DNA of 64,000 nt from Autumnicola sp041679265 (GCF_041679265.1 NZ_JBGFSM010000008.1:186001-250000); one strand, 5' to 3'. Shown: positions 35,051-44,323, counted from the stretch's first letter. Translations and numbers: made by a program. Notes: generated by a model not told the origin, from the sequence alone.

Positions 35051-35058
35051 TATCTTTG
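35051..35058 (+). promoter_or_regulatory. Predicted -7 box of the metal-efflux operon
   Basis: TATCTTTG matches TAnnTTTG exactly. It lies only four bases before the chosen GTG start, so the transcript would be nearly leaderless, or the true start lies further in. Confidence 0.45.
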
Positions 35059-35062
35059 TGGC

Positions 35063-35380
35063 GTGAAATTATTAGTACACATATTTGCCATTTACGTGTT
35101 AGCACTTAACATGTTTCCATGTACAGATGTTGCTAGTGATGTTGTTTCCCATAACTCCCAAACCGAATTGATATCGGTTTCAGGGTTAGACCATAATCAT
35201 ACTGCTTCAGACCTTTGCCCTCCTTTTTGTACCTGTCATTGCTGCCATGTTCATATAGTGGATTTTGGTGCGGTTAATTTCAGGCCGGTTAGTGCGCAAA
35301 TAGCTTCAACAGGCTTTCTTCATTTTGATGATATTGGCGAAGAGTCTTTACATTCCCTTTTAGACCCTCCCAGGATTTAA
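35063..35380 (+). CDS. Small Cys/His-rich exported protein (DUF6660-like)
   Basis: A 105-residue protein from a GTG start, chosen because VKLLVHIFAIYVLALNMFPC then forms a signal peptide as in related small proteins upstream of czc operons. The mature part contains DHNHTASD and a dense CPPFCTCHCCHVHIV cluster, likely a metal-binding site. It ends with SLLDPPRI. It lies 96 bases before the CzcA fusion gene and is probably co-transcribed. A periplasmic metal chaperone or sensor role is inference. Confidence 0.55.
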   Translation: MKLLVHIFAIYVLALNMFPCTDVASDVVSHNSQTELISVSGLDHNHTASDLCPPFCTCHCCHVHIVDFGAVNFRPVSAQIASTGFLHFDDIGEESLHSLLDPPRI

Positions 35381-35476
35381 TTCAGCAGGATAGATAGTTA
35401 TATCCAATTCTTAAAGGTCAAATCCATTTTTGACCTCATTTCTATTATTAAAAACTGAATTAAATTTTTTCTTTCT

Positions 35477-38400
35477 ATGATTAACAAGATCATAGCTTTT
35501 TCTATACAGAACAAGCTTGTTGTGGGACTGTTAGTACTTGCCCTTGTTGGTGTGGGCCTTTATTCAATGGCTACCATCAATCTGGGGGCACAGCCCGATA
35601 TTACTAATAACCAGGTACAGGTAATTACCCAATCTCCCAATTTGGCTACTGAAGATATCGAGCAATTTGTAACCTACCCCGTGGAGCTGGCCATGGCTAA
35701 CCTCCCGGGCGTGACCGAAATTCGCTCTGTTTCCCGCTTTGGGCTTTCGGTGGTAACCATTGTATTTAAAGACGAGATGGGCACCTACCTGCCCCGGCAA
35801 TTAATCTCTGAAAAACTTAACGAAGTAAAAGCTGAAATTCCGGAACAGTTTGGTAGCCCTGCAATGGGACCTATTACCACTGGTCTTGGGGAAATCTATC
35901 AATACACCTTGAAACCTGAGAAAGGCTACGAAGATAAATATTCCCCTACGGAATTACGGACCATCCAGGACTGGATCGTAAAACGGCAACTGGCCCTTAC
36001 TGAAGGCGTGGTGGAAGTTAATGCCTTTGGAGGAAAGATTAAGCAGTATGAAATTGCTATAGATCCCGCCAGGCTCAACGCGATGGAGGTCACCATGACG
36101 GAGGTTTTTGATGCCCTTCAGGAAAACAACGTGAATACGGGCGGCGCTTACATCGAAAAAAATAAGATGGCCAATTTTATTCGTGGGGAAGGCCTGGCGC
36201 GTTCGCTGGATGATATTAGACAAATTGTGATAAAAAATGAAAACGGGCTCCCTGTGCTGATTAAAGACGTAGCTGAAAAAGTGGATTTTGGAAACCAGGT
36301 GCGTTACGGGGCTTTTACCCAGGATGGCCATGAGGCTGTGGGAGGAATGGTATTAATGCTTCGGGGTGACAATCCAAATTCCGTGGTCAATACGGTGAGG
36401 GAGCGCATAAAAGAAGTGCAAAAATCACTGCCGGAAGGTTTGAAGATTGTTCCTTTTTTAGATAGAAGCGAACTTATTGGCAGAACTACGGCGACTATAG
36501 AGAAAAATTTAATTGAAGGTGCGCTTATTGTGATTTTCGTCCTGGTGCTGCTCCTGGGGAGTTTTCGTGGCGGGCTGGTTACGGCGTCGCTTATCCCACT
36601 TTCGCTGTTATTCGCTTTTATTTTGATGAAAGCCTTTGGGGTATGGGCCAATTTAATGTCCCTGGGCGCGATAGATTTTGGGATAATTGTAGATGGTGCG
36701 GTGATTATTGTTGAAGGCACCGTTCACGAAATCGAGAAACGGATAAAAGCGGGAAAAAAGAAATTTGATCAGCCGCAAATGGATAAGGTAGTTTACGAGG
36801 CGAGCAGTACGGTGATGAATTCGGCGTTTTTTGGACAGATTATCATCCTGATTGTTTTTACTCCTATTCTGTTTTTGACAGGGATTGAAGGAAAAATGTT
36901 TCGGCCAATGGCCTTTACCTTTGGTTTTGCGGTTCTGGGGGCAATAATTTTATGTCTTACTTATGTACCGATGATCACTTCGCTTACCATGAAGCCGGTT
37001 AGCAACAAGAGGAACTGGTTTCATAAAGTTGAAGGGAAGATTTCCGGTTTCAGCAATGGGATGATGAACCGGATTAATAACGGCTACCGGCCGGTTCTCC
37101 TGAAATCCCTGAGCCACCGCATGATCATATTGATTGTCGCAGTTATTTTGCTGGTAGGCGCGGGATTTACATTCAGCAAAATGGGAGGTGAATTTATTCC
37201 CAGTATTGATGAAGGTGATATTGCTATGCAGGCACTGTTAAGGCCGGGAAGTTCGTTAAGTGAGTCTATTGAGACTTCAAAAGAAATAGAAAATATCGTG
37301 CTGGATAATTTCCCTGAAGTAAAAACTATGGTAGCCAGGATTGGCGTGGCCGATATCCCGACAGATCCCATGCCAATGGATATTGCCGATACTTATATCA
37401 TACTAGACAAGAACAAGGAGAATTGGACTTCCGCAGAAACAAAAGAGAAATTAATTGAAAAAATAAAAGAAGAGTTAGCGGTTGTTCCCGGGGTCAATTT
37501 CGTCTTCAGCCAGCCTGTTGAACTCCGTTTTAATGAATTGCTAACGGGCGTGCGGGAAGATGTGGCTATTAAACTTTATGGTGAAGATCTGGATGTACTT
37601 TCCCAAAAAGCGGCCAAAATGGCTAATATTATAAAGACAATCCCCGGTGCCGGCGATGTGAATTTAGAGGCCACTTCTGGATTGCCGCAGATGACGGTGC
37701 GCTTTAACCGGAGAAAGGTGGCCCAATATGGCCTTAATATTCAGAAACTCAACCGGTATATAAGCACCGCGTTTGCCGGAGGTACCGCAGGGGTCATTTT
37801 TGAAGGCGAAAAACGCTTTGATATGGTGGTAAGATTAGATAAGGAACATCGCCGGGATATCAGGGACCTTAAAAATCTCTTGATAGATTTACCTGGGGGA
37901 AACCAGATTCCTGTTAAAGAGGTGGCTGAAATAAGTTACCAGCCAGGCCCTATGCAAATTTCAAGAGACAACACTTCACGTAGAATTTACGTGGGGGTTA
38001 ATGTACGTGGGCGTGATGTGGAGTCCATGGTTAATGATATTCAGGCGAAATTAGATGCGGAATTAGACCTGCCTCCCGGCTATCACATTGAATATGGTGG
38101 TGCCTTTGAGAACCTGCAACGGGCAAAAGAGCGATTAACCATTGTGGTACCTATCGCCCTGGCACTAATCTTCCTGTTGCTCTATTTTGCATTGGGTTCA
38201 ATTTTACAGTCAGTAATGATCTACATGGCGGTCCCTTTAGCCGCTATTGGCGGAATTTTTGCCCTTGCCCTTCGCGGGATGCCTTTTAGTATTTCAGCCG
38301 GGGTTGGGTTTATCGTCCTGTTTGGAGTGGCGGTTTTAAACGGCCTGGTGCTTATTAGCAGATTGAATTCCCTGAAAGAAGAAGGGGTTACAGATATACG

Positions 38401-39940
38401 GGAACGAATTTTAATGGGTACGCAGGAACGCATCCGCCCCATTTTTTTAACGGCACTGGCGGCGATAATGGGCTTTTTTCCAATGGCACTTTCCCACGGG
38501 GCAGGGGCTTCGGTACAGCGGCCTTTGGCAACTGTAGTCATTGGAGGCCTGATAACCGCGACTTTGCTGAGTCTTATAATAGTTCCCATTTTGTATAGTA
38601 TTGTGGAAAATTCCGGAAAAAACAAGAATGGTATTTCGGATAATTTTACCATCAATCCAGCATTTATTGCGCTTGCTCTGGGCATTGGGGCAATGGCTTT
38701 TCCTACAAATTTAAATGCGCAAACGCAGGATAAGTTCCATCAAAATTTCATTGAGCAGGACAGCCTTAAAGTCGACCAGGATTTTACCCCTATTTCTTTA
38801 AGGCAGGCGGTACAAAAAGCTAAGGCCAGTTACCCCGGGATAAAAGCCGCCAAACTGGAAATTAAGAGCCAGGAAGCCCTTGAAAAAACTGCCTGGGATT
38901 TTGGGACCACCCAAATTTTTACGGGCGGCGAAGAACTTCCGGACAATGGAACAGCTAATGAAGGTATTTATACCACCATAGGGATACAACAGCAGAATAT
39001 AGAGGTCTTTAGCATAGGTGCCAAAAATAAGCTGCAAAACCAAAAAGTCGCGTTGAGCAAAGCGGTGCTGGATCTTACTTCCCTTCAGGTGGAGCGGGAA
39101 GTGAGCAAGGCCTGGGGCAATGCTTATACTTCCCGAAGAAAATACCAGTTGTATGTAAAACTGGATTCTATCTTTAGCGATTTTGAACGGGCTGCCAGAA
39201 TACGTTTTGAAACCGAAGCATCTTCAAAACTTGAATATTTAGCTGCTGTTAACCAGGCCCGGCAGGTAAGCCTTCAGAAGATGCAGGTCTATCGGGATTA
39301 CATGGCCAATCTTCAGAAATTAAACCTGTGGCTGGCAAGTGGCGGCCCTTACACGGTTGCAGAGGCAGATGTAGATAAAATAGATACTCCTGTAATGCAG
39401 CGGCAGGAATCCCTATCTAATCATCCGGCTATTACTTATTACCAGCAACAAAAAGAGGTGGCCAATGCCCGGCGGAATTTGAATACCAAAGCATTTTTTC
39501 CAAAATTAAACGCCCAGTATGGCCGGCAAAAAATTGCCGGCCAGGATGGTTTTTTTAATTTCCAGGTGGGAATATCCATTCCGCTGTTTTTTGCTCCAGA
39601 ACTCGGCCAGCTGCAATCTTCCAAAATTAAAAACCAGATTGCCGAGCAGAATTTGAGGGAAAAGCAGCTTCAGGTGAATTCTAAATATCAGGATTTAAAA
39701 CAGCAATATCTAAAATGGCTGGAATCCTGGCAGTACTATCAGCAGGAAGCGCTACCCCTCGCTAAAGAACAACGGAACGGGGCGGTTTTTGCCTATAAAG
39801 AAGGTGGGATAGATTATACCACCTTTCTTCAGAGTGTTCGCGATGCAATTGCTATAGAGAGCCAATCCTGGGACGCACTTAACAATTACCTGCAATCAAA
39901 ATACGAACTGGAATTTTTCCTTAATTCCGCTAAACAATAA
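35477..39940 (+). CDS. CzcA/CusA-type RND metal efflux pump fused to a TolC-type outer-membrane factor
   Basis: A 1487-residue fusion. Residues 1-1050 are a heavy-metal RND pump: TM4 has DFGIIVDGAVIIVEG with Asp400 and Asp406 for proton relay, plus two large periplasmic porter regions and twelve TM segments. After a linker, residues about 1060-1081 form a hydrophobic stretch (FIALALGIGAMAF) ending LNAQTQ, like a signal peptide with its cleavage site. Residues 1082-1487 form a CzcC/TolC-like coiled-coil outer-membrane factor. The pump exports metal ions (Co/Zn/Cd or Cu/Ag, not resolved) with the adaptor encoded 11 bases downstream. Such fusions are known in Bacteroidetes. Confidence 0.92.
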   Translation: MINKIIAFSIQNKLVVGLLVLALVGVGLYSMATINLGAQPDITNNQVQVITQSPNLATEDIEQFVTYPVELAMANLPGVTEIRSVSRFGLSVVTIVFKDEMGTYLPRQLISEKLNEVKAEIPEQFGSPAMGPITTGLGEIYQYTLKPEKGYEDKYSPTELRTIQDWIVKRQLALTEGVVEVNAFGGKIKQYEIAIDPARLNAMEVTMTEVFDALQENNVNTGGAYIEKNKMANFIRGEGLARSLDDIRQIVIKNENGLPVLIKDVAEKVDFGNQVRYGAFTQDGHEAVGGMVLMLRGDNPNSVVNTVRERIKEVQKSLPEGLKIVPFLDRSELIGRTTATIEKNLIEGALIVIFVLVLLLGSFRGGLVTASLIPLSLLFAFILMKAFGVWANLMSLGAIDFGIIVDGAVIIVEGTVHEIEKRIKAGKKKFDQPQMDKVVYEASSTVMNSAFFGQIIILIVFTPILFLTGIEGKMFRPMAFTFGFAVLGAIILCLTYVPMITSLTMKPVSNKRNWFHKVEGKISGFSNGMMNRINNGYRPVLLKSLSHRMIILIVAVILLVGAGFTFSKMGGEFIPSIDEGDIAMQALLRPGSSLSESIETSKEIENIVLDNFPEVKTMVARIGVADIPTDPMPMDIADTYIILDKNKENWTSAETKEKLIEKIKEELAVVPGVNFVFSQPVELRFNELLTGVREDVAIKLYGEDLDVLSQKAAKMANIIKTIPGAGDVNLEATSGLPQMTVRFNRRKVAQYGLNIQKLNRYISTAFAGGTAGVIFEGEKRFDMVVRLDKEHRRDIRDLKNLLIDLPGGNQIPVKEVAEISYQPGPMQISRDNTSRRIYVGVNVRGRDVESMVNDIQAKLDAELDLPPGYHIEYGGAFENLQRAKERLTIVVPIALALIFLLLYFALGSILQSVMIYMAVPLAAIGGIFALALRGMPFSISAGVGFIVLFGVAVLNGLVLISRLNSLKEEGVTDIRERILMGTQERIRPIFLTALAAIMGFFPMALSHGAGASVQRPLATVVIGGLITATLLSLIIVPILYSIVENSGKNKNGISDNFTINPAFIALALGIGAMAFPTNLNAQTQDKFHQNFIEQDSLKVDQDFTPISLRQAVQKAKASYPGIKAAKLEIKSQEALEKTAWDFGTTQIFTGGEELPDNGTANEGIYTTIGIQQQNIEVFSIGAKNKLQNQKVALSKAVLDLTSLQVEREVSKAWGNAYTSRRKYQLYVKLDSIFSDFERAARIRFETEASSKLEYLAAVNQARQVSLQKMQVYRDYMANLQKLNLWLASGGPYTVAEADVDKIDTPVMQRQESLSNHPAITYYQQQKEVANARRNLNTKAFFPKLNAQYGRQKIAGQDGFFNFQVGISIPLFFAPELGQLQSSKIKNQIAEQNLREKQLQVNSKYQDLKQQYLKWLESWQYYQQEALPLAKEQRNGAVFAYKEGGIDYTTFLQSVRDAIAIESQSWDALNNYLQSKYELEFFLNSAKQ

Positions 39941-39951
39941 ATTCAAAAGCT

Positions 39952-41181
39952 ATGGATTTCAATATAAAAACAAGTTTTTACGCAGCCCTGGTTGTATTCA
40001 GTTTAAACTCCTGTAAAAAGGAAAAATCGAATGCCGGGCAAGAAGAACAAAACGAAACGGCATTGGCTGAAAAACAGGGGAGACCTGAAGCAGAAAACGC
40101 AGGATTAGAGAATAAAAAACTGCATCTTTCCCACCAAAAATTTAATGCAATGGGACTGAAGGTGGATAGCCTGCCGGTTAAAAGCCTTACGGGCATTGTA
40201 GAAGCCAATGGCCGGCTGGAAGTGCCACCTCAAAATGAGGCCGCCATTACCGCAATTATTGGAGCGAATGTTACGAGTATTAAGGTTATTGAGGGTGAAA
40301 AGGTAAGTAAAGGGAGTGTGCTGGGATATCTAAGCCATCCCGATCTCGTCAGGCTGCAAACCGAATATTCCAATGCTTACCACCGGATGAACTTCCTGAA
40401 AAAAGAATATAACCGCCAGCAACGCCTGTATGATGCAGAGGTAACTTCCGGAAGGAAATTTCAGGAAACAGAATCTGAATACAACAGTATAAAGGGAATG
40501 GTAAAAGGGCTGGAATCACAGCTTCAATTATTAAATTTGAATCTGGATCGCCTCAGGAACGGCAATGTTTATAATCAGGTGCCCGTGGTTAGTCCGATTG
40601 GTGGCTATGTGGAAAAAGTAAATATCAAGGTAGGCCAGTTTGTCCGGCAGCAAACAGAAATGTTTGAGGTGGTAAATGTTGAACATATTCATGCAGACCT
40701 GATGGTGTATGAAAAAGACGTTAACAAACTAAAAGAAGGGCAAAAAGTGGAGTTAAAAATTGAATCGCTGCCCGAAACCAGCCTAATCGCTAAAATTTAT
40801 TCCATAGGCAAGACTTTTGAAGAAAATCCCAGAGCAGTGCACGTTCACGCTGAAATAGAAAACAAGCAGGGCACACTTTTGCCGGGGATGTACCTTAGGG
40901 CTAAAATAGCCTCATCTGAAGAAAAGGTGTTTGCACTTCCCGAAGAAGCGGTTATAACCGAAGATGGAGAACCCTACATTTTCACCGCTAAAAGAGTGAC
41001 GGAGGCTGGTGGGGAAATGTGGTCATTAAGCCCGGTAAAAGTAGTAACAGGGCAGGAAGATGATGGCTGGGTAGAGATTAAATTGCTCACAGCATTGCCT
41101 CCTGGCGAAAAAGTGGTACTTAACAAAGCCTATTATCTCATTTCAGAAATGAAAAAGGGGGAAGCTGAACACGGGCATTGA
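39952..41181 (+). CDS. RND efflux periplasmic adaptor (CzcB-like lipoprotein)
   Basis: Membrane fusion protein linking the RND pump to its outer-membrane channel. 409 residues, with a lipoprotein-type start (SLNSCKKEK, Cys21), then a barrel-sandwich/lipoyl half (TSIKVIEGEKVSKGSVLGYL), an alpha-helical hairpin (about 120-195), the second lipoyl half (SPIGGYVEKVNIKVGQFV), and beta-barrel and membrane-proximal domains. It follows the CzcA fusion by 11 bases in an operon. Confidence 0.9.
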   Translation: MDFNIKTSFYAALVVFSLNSCKKEKSNAGQEEQNETALAEKQGRPEAENAGLENKKLHLSHQKFNAMGLKVDSLPVKSLTGIVEANGRLEVPPQNEAAITAIIGANVTSIKVIEGEKVSKGSVLGYLSHPDLVRLQTEYSNAYHRMNFLKKEYNRQQRLYDAEVTSGRKFQETESEYNSIKGMVKGLESQLQLLNLNLDRLRNGNVYNQVPVVSPIGGYVEKVNIKVGQFVRQQTEMFEVVNVEHIHADLMVYEKDVNKLKEGQKVELKIESLPETSLIAKIYSIGKTFEENPRAVHVHAEIENKQGTLLPGMYLRAKIASSEEKVFALPEEAVITEDGEPYIFTAKRVTEAGGEMWSLSPVKVVTGQEDDGWVEIKLLTALPPGEKVVLNKAYYLISEMKKGEAEHGH

Positions 41182-41325
41182 TCTGAACGAAAGGGAAAAT
41201 GGTAATAATTTTTCTTGAAAATAGAAAAACCTGCTCCGGGACATCATTTATCTTTACCATGTAAAAGGTTTTTCCGTAGCAGTATTGCAGAGCCATTAAA
41301 GAAAAATAAAACAGAGCTATTTTGA

Positions 41326-41736
41326 ATGGAAGATATTGAAACACTTTTAAACAAACATAATGTGCGCCCAACAGCCATGCGTATCCTCATTTATAAATTT
41401 ATGAGAAAAACGAAGCGCGCTGTGGCCCTGACGGAAATTGAAAATGCCTTTATAAAAGCAGAACGCACCACCCTATACAGGACCATCAAGACCTTTGAAG
41501 ATAATGGGGTTGCGCACCAGATTGATGACGGCACTGGTACACCGAAATATGCCTTGTGCGAACCAGGCTGCAATTGCGAAATAGACCAGGACCTTCATAT
41601 TCATTTTTATTGTACCAGTTGCGGTGAGACGGTATGTTTAACCGAGCATAAAATTCCGCATATCAACCTGCCCAAAGGCTATATTGCCGAAGATGCCAAT
41701 CTGGTATTAAAAGGAATATGTGATAATTGCAGCTAA
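41326..41736 (+). CDS. Fur-family metal-responsive transcriptional repressor
   Basis: A 136-residue Fur/Zur-type winged helix. VRPTAMRILIYKFM and AERTTLYRTIKTFEDNG form the DNA-binding domain. The dimerisation domain has HIHFYCTSCGETVCL and a second Cys pair GICDNC, together the structural zinc site; an additional CEPGCNCEIDQD segment may bind the sensed metal. It lies between an RND metal pump and CDF transporters and is bracketed by two similar palindromes, so it is the likely regulator of the region. The metal is not determined. Confidence 0.85.
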   Translation: MEDIETLLNKHNVRPTAMRILIYKFMRKTKRAVALTEIENAFIKAERTTLYRTIKTFEDNGVAHQIDDGTGTPKYALCEPGCNCEIDQDLHIHFYCTSCGETVCLTEHKIPHINLPKGYIAEDANLVLKGICDNCS

Positions 41737-41743
41737 AAATAAA

Positions 41744-41758
41744 TGCACTTCCTGTGCA
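41744..41758. promoter_or_regulatory. Candidate operator 2 of the metal-efflux region
   Basis: TGCACTTCCTGTGCA matches the palindrome at 35024-35038 in 13 of 15 positions (outer TGCAC/TGTGCA arms kept). It lies eight bases after the Fur-family stop and about 210 bases before the CDF gene. Confidence 0.45.
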
Positions 41759-41970
41759 AGCTTTCAGTTTATATCTTACCACCTTTAAATGCTGCCGGGG
41801 ATTACGCCGGATTCGTTCCATATTTTACAATTATAGAAGAATGTATTGTATAAATGAAAAGAATTGGGAGAAAAGGGCAGCAGAATACCCCTGAATTTCA
41901 ATAGCTTACGGAGAAAATGTTTATAGCGCTACAAAAAGATGGAATTAAGAATGGATTAATTTAATTAATT

Positions 41971-42873
41971 ATGGCACACGATCATTCCCACGGTTCACAG
42001 CACCATGGAAAGGCTTTTGGAATAGGCATAGCCTTGAACACCATTTACGTGGTGGTAGAACTTTATTACGGATTTTTGGCAAATTCTTCTGCACTGCTGG
42101 CAGATGCAGGGCATAATGCCAGCGATGTCTTTAGCCTTATTTTAGCCTGGGCCGCAATTAAAATAGCCACAAAAAGGCCATCTAAAAGATATACCTACGG
42201 CTTACGGAAAACAACTATTCTGGCCTCCATGATCAATGGGTTAATTATTATTGCAGCCGCAGGCCTCATCGCCTGGGATGCTGTTCGCAAGTTTCAGAGC
42301 CCGGCAGAGATTTCCGGAAACCTGGTGATGATCGTGGCCGCTATTGGGCTGGTGGTAAACACGGCAACGGCATTCCTGTTTTGGAAAGGCCAGAAAGGCG
42401 ATTTAAACATACGTGGCGCATTCCTGCATATGGCTGCAGACGCAGGAGTGACCTTAGGCGTGCTGCTGGGCGGACTGGCAATTAAGCATACCGGTTTAAC
42501 CTGGATTGATCCTGCATTAAGCCTGGTAATTGTAATTGTAATATTATACAGTGCCTGGGGATTGTTGAGGGACTCTGTAAAAATCGCGATTGATGCGGTG
42601 CCTAAAAATATCGATTTTGATGAGGTGCAGAACTTCCTGGAAAATATCAAGGGGGTAGAAGAAGTCCACGATTTGCACATTTGGGCTATGAGTACCACAG
42701 AGACGGCACTTTCTGCCCATCTTGTGGTTCCTGATGGGCATGAGGACCAGTTCATCTATAATATCCGGGAACAATTGCATGATAAATTTGAGATAAGCCA
42801 TACCACCCTTCAAATCGAAAAAGAATTTGGGGATAGAGAATATAAACCTTATCAGGATTTAAAAGAGCATTAA
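41971..42873 (+). CDS. CDF-family cation efflux transporter (CzcD/ZitB-like)
   Basis: A 300-residue metal-proton antiporter of the inner membrane. A His-rich start (HDHSHGSQHHG) is followed by six TM segments. TM2 has ADAGHNASD and TM5 has HMAADAGVTLG, the two H-x-x-x-D/D-x-x-x-D zinc sites. The C-terminal cytosolic ferredoxin-like domain (VEEVHDLHIWAMS) is complete. It exports Zn, Co or Cd and complements the RND pump upstream. Confidence 0.92.
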   Translation: MAHDHSHGSQHHGKAFGIGIALNTIYVVVELYYGFLANSSALLADAGHNASDVFSLILAWAAIKIATKRPSKRYTYGLRKTTILASMINGLIIIAAAGLIAWDAVRKFQSPAEISGNLVMIVAAIGLVVNTATAFLFWKGQKGDLNIRGAFLHMAADAGVTLGVLLGGLAIKHTGLTWIDPALSLVIVIVILYSAWGLLRDSVKIAIDAVPKNIDFDEVQNFLENIKGVEEVHDLHIWAMSTTETALSAHLVVPDGHEDQFIYNIREQLHDKFEISHTTLQIEKEFGDREYKPYQDLKEH

Positions 42874-42888
42874 TAAAAAGCTTTAAGA

Positions 42889-43572
42889 ATGATGGAAAAA
42901 CAGGGAAGAATAGCGTCAGGCACCCCGGTAAAACCTCAAAAGGCACTGCATTATGCAATGGTATTGAGCGCGATTACTATTGCCTACAATATAGCTGAAG
43001 GAGTTATTTCCACCTTTTTTGGAGCCAGTGACGAGACGCTTGCACTCTTCGGGTTTGGCCTGGACAGCTTTGTGGAAGTGATTTCCGGGATTGGAATAGC
43101 CCACATGATTTACCGTATGAAAAGGAGTAGTATTATGGAGCGGGACAAATTTGAAGTAACCGCCCTAAAGATTACCGGTACCGCTTTTTATATTTTGGTG
43201 GCTGGGCTCCTGGTGGGAGCAGGGATTTCTATATTTAACCGCTCTCAACCAGAAACTACGCTTGCCGGAATTATTGTGGCCGGAATCTCTATCCTCACCA
43301 TGTATTTTCTTTATGTTGAAAAAATGAAAGTCGGAAAAAAGTTGGATAGTGATCCTATAATTTCAGATGCAAAATGTACTAAAACCTGTTTTTATTTGTC
43401 TTTTATATTACTGTTTTCAAGCCTGGTTTATCAAATTTGGCAAATTCCCTATATAGATGCAATAGGCAGCCTAGGAATCGCCTGGTATGCGTGGAAGGAA
43501 GGAAAAGAAGCTTTTGAAAATGCCAGGAGTAAGAGCCTTTCCTGTTCCGGCGATTGTTGTGAAAATTTTTAA
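42889..43572 (+). CDS. CDF-related membrane transporter lacking the C-terminal domain
   Basis: A 227-residue membrane protein with about six TM segments. FGLDSFVEVISG replaces the usual H-x-x-x-D site with Asp/Glu, and SDAKCTKTCFYLS in TM5 has D...C...C instead of H-x-x-x-D. It lacks the cytosolic metal-binding domain but ends in a Cys motif, SLSCSGDCCENF. It lies 15 bases after czcD-like and is probably co-transcribed. Altered ligands suggest a softer metal than zinc; this is inference. Confidence 0.7.
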   Translation: MMEKQGRIASGTPVKPQKALHYAMVLSAITIAYNIAEGVISTFFGASDETLALFGFGLDSFVEVISGIGIAHMIYRMKRSSIMERDKFEVTALKITGTAFYILVAGLLVGAGISIFNRSQPETTLAGIIVAGISILTMYFLYVEKMKVGKKLDSDPIISDAKCTKTCFYLSFILLFSSLVYQIWQIPYIDAIGSLGIAWYAWKEGKEAFENARSKSLSCSGDCCENF

Positions 43573-43676
43573 ACCTAATATTTTCGCTGCTCCTGAAATT
43601 TTTAAAATTTATATGTACCGGAAAACCCGGAAATCTCCCCGTATTTTTTAGAATTAGTTTAATAAAATCTTAGTTG

Positions 43677-44207
43677 ATGAGAGGAAAATTAAAAAAAGAG
43701 GGAAAACATGAATTGTTCAGGACAACACACGGCAATCAAATTTTGAACCTAGACGATAAAGATTTTTATGCCCTGGTGGAAGGGCAAAAAGGAGATGTGA
43801 TCGTACTTTCAGATGAAGATCATAAGAAACAATCCAGCCTTTCCAAAGGGAAATATTATTATGCCGATTTTCAGGATGACCCGGAGTTTCAGGATATGAG
43901 GCACTTGTTTATGGAAGACGGGAATAAATTTCGTGAACTTATCCTGCCTGAAGGCCTCCCCACAAAAAGCGATACACAAAAAAAGCTGATTAGGGAGAGC
44001 AAAAAACTTTCAAAAGAAAAAATCCTGGAGCATGTAAAAGGCAAAGGCAACAAAGGCAGTGAAAAACAATATTCTGATAATAAGGAAGGGCTGCGTGAAA
44101 AAAATAAAGAGGAGCTTTATGATATGGGCAGGAAGGAAGGTATTAGCGGCCGCTCTAAAATGGACAAAGAGGAGCTGGTAAAAAAGCTGAGCAAAAAGAA
44201 AAATTAA
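43677..44207 (+). CDS. Lysine-rich protein with C-terminal Rho_N/SAP-like motif
   Basis: A 176-residue basic soluble protein. The N-terminal 80 residues are a compact domain I do not recognise (FRTTHGNQILNLDDKDFYAL). A long Lys/Glu-rich linker follows, then ELYDMGRKEGISGRSKMDKE ELVKKL at the C-terminus, which fits the Rho N-terminal/SAP helix-extended loop-helix that binds nucleic acid. I start at the ATG at 43677 rather than the TTG before it. It stands alone between the metal and molybdenum regions. Confidence 0.55.
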   Translation: MRGKLKKEGKHELFRTTHGNQILNLDDKDFYALVEGQKGDVIVLSDEDHKKQSSLSKGKYYYADFQDDPEFQDMRHLFMEDGNKFRELILPEGLPTKSDTQKKLIRESKKLSKEKILEHVKGKGNKGSEKQYSDNKEGLREKNKEELYDMGRKEGISGRSKMDKEELVKKLSKKKN

Positions 44208-44306
44208 GGCTGATTTTATACAATTCATGATAAGAGCATTTTCATTCTACGAATCATAAAAAAATATTAAGGTACTACTAATCCATTTTCAAAGCAGGAA
44301 TAATTC

Positions 44307-44323
44307 TTAACTTCAGAAGTTAA
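44307..44323. promoter_or_regulatory. Candidate operator upstream of oxidoreductase cluster A
   Basis: TTAACTTCAGAAGTTAA is a perfect 8-bp inverted repeat around one base, 52 bases before the first gene. I do not find the same sequence before cluster B. Confidence 0.4.

Noticed and set aside
41853..41900. A 15-codon ORF (MKRIGRKGQQNTPEF...) between the Fur-family and CDF genes
   Set aside because: Too short, with no supporting signal or conserved feature.
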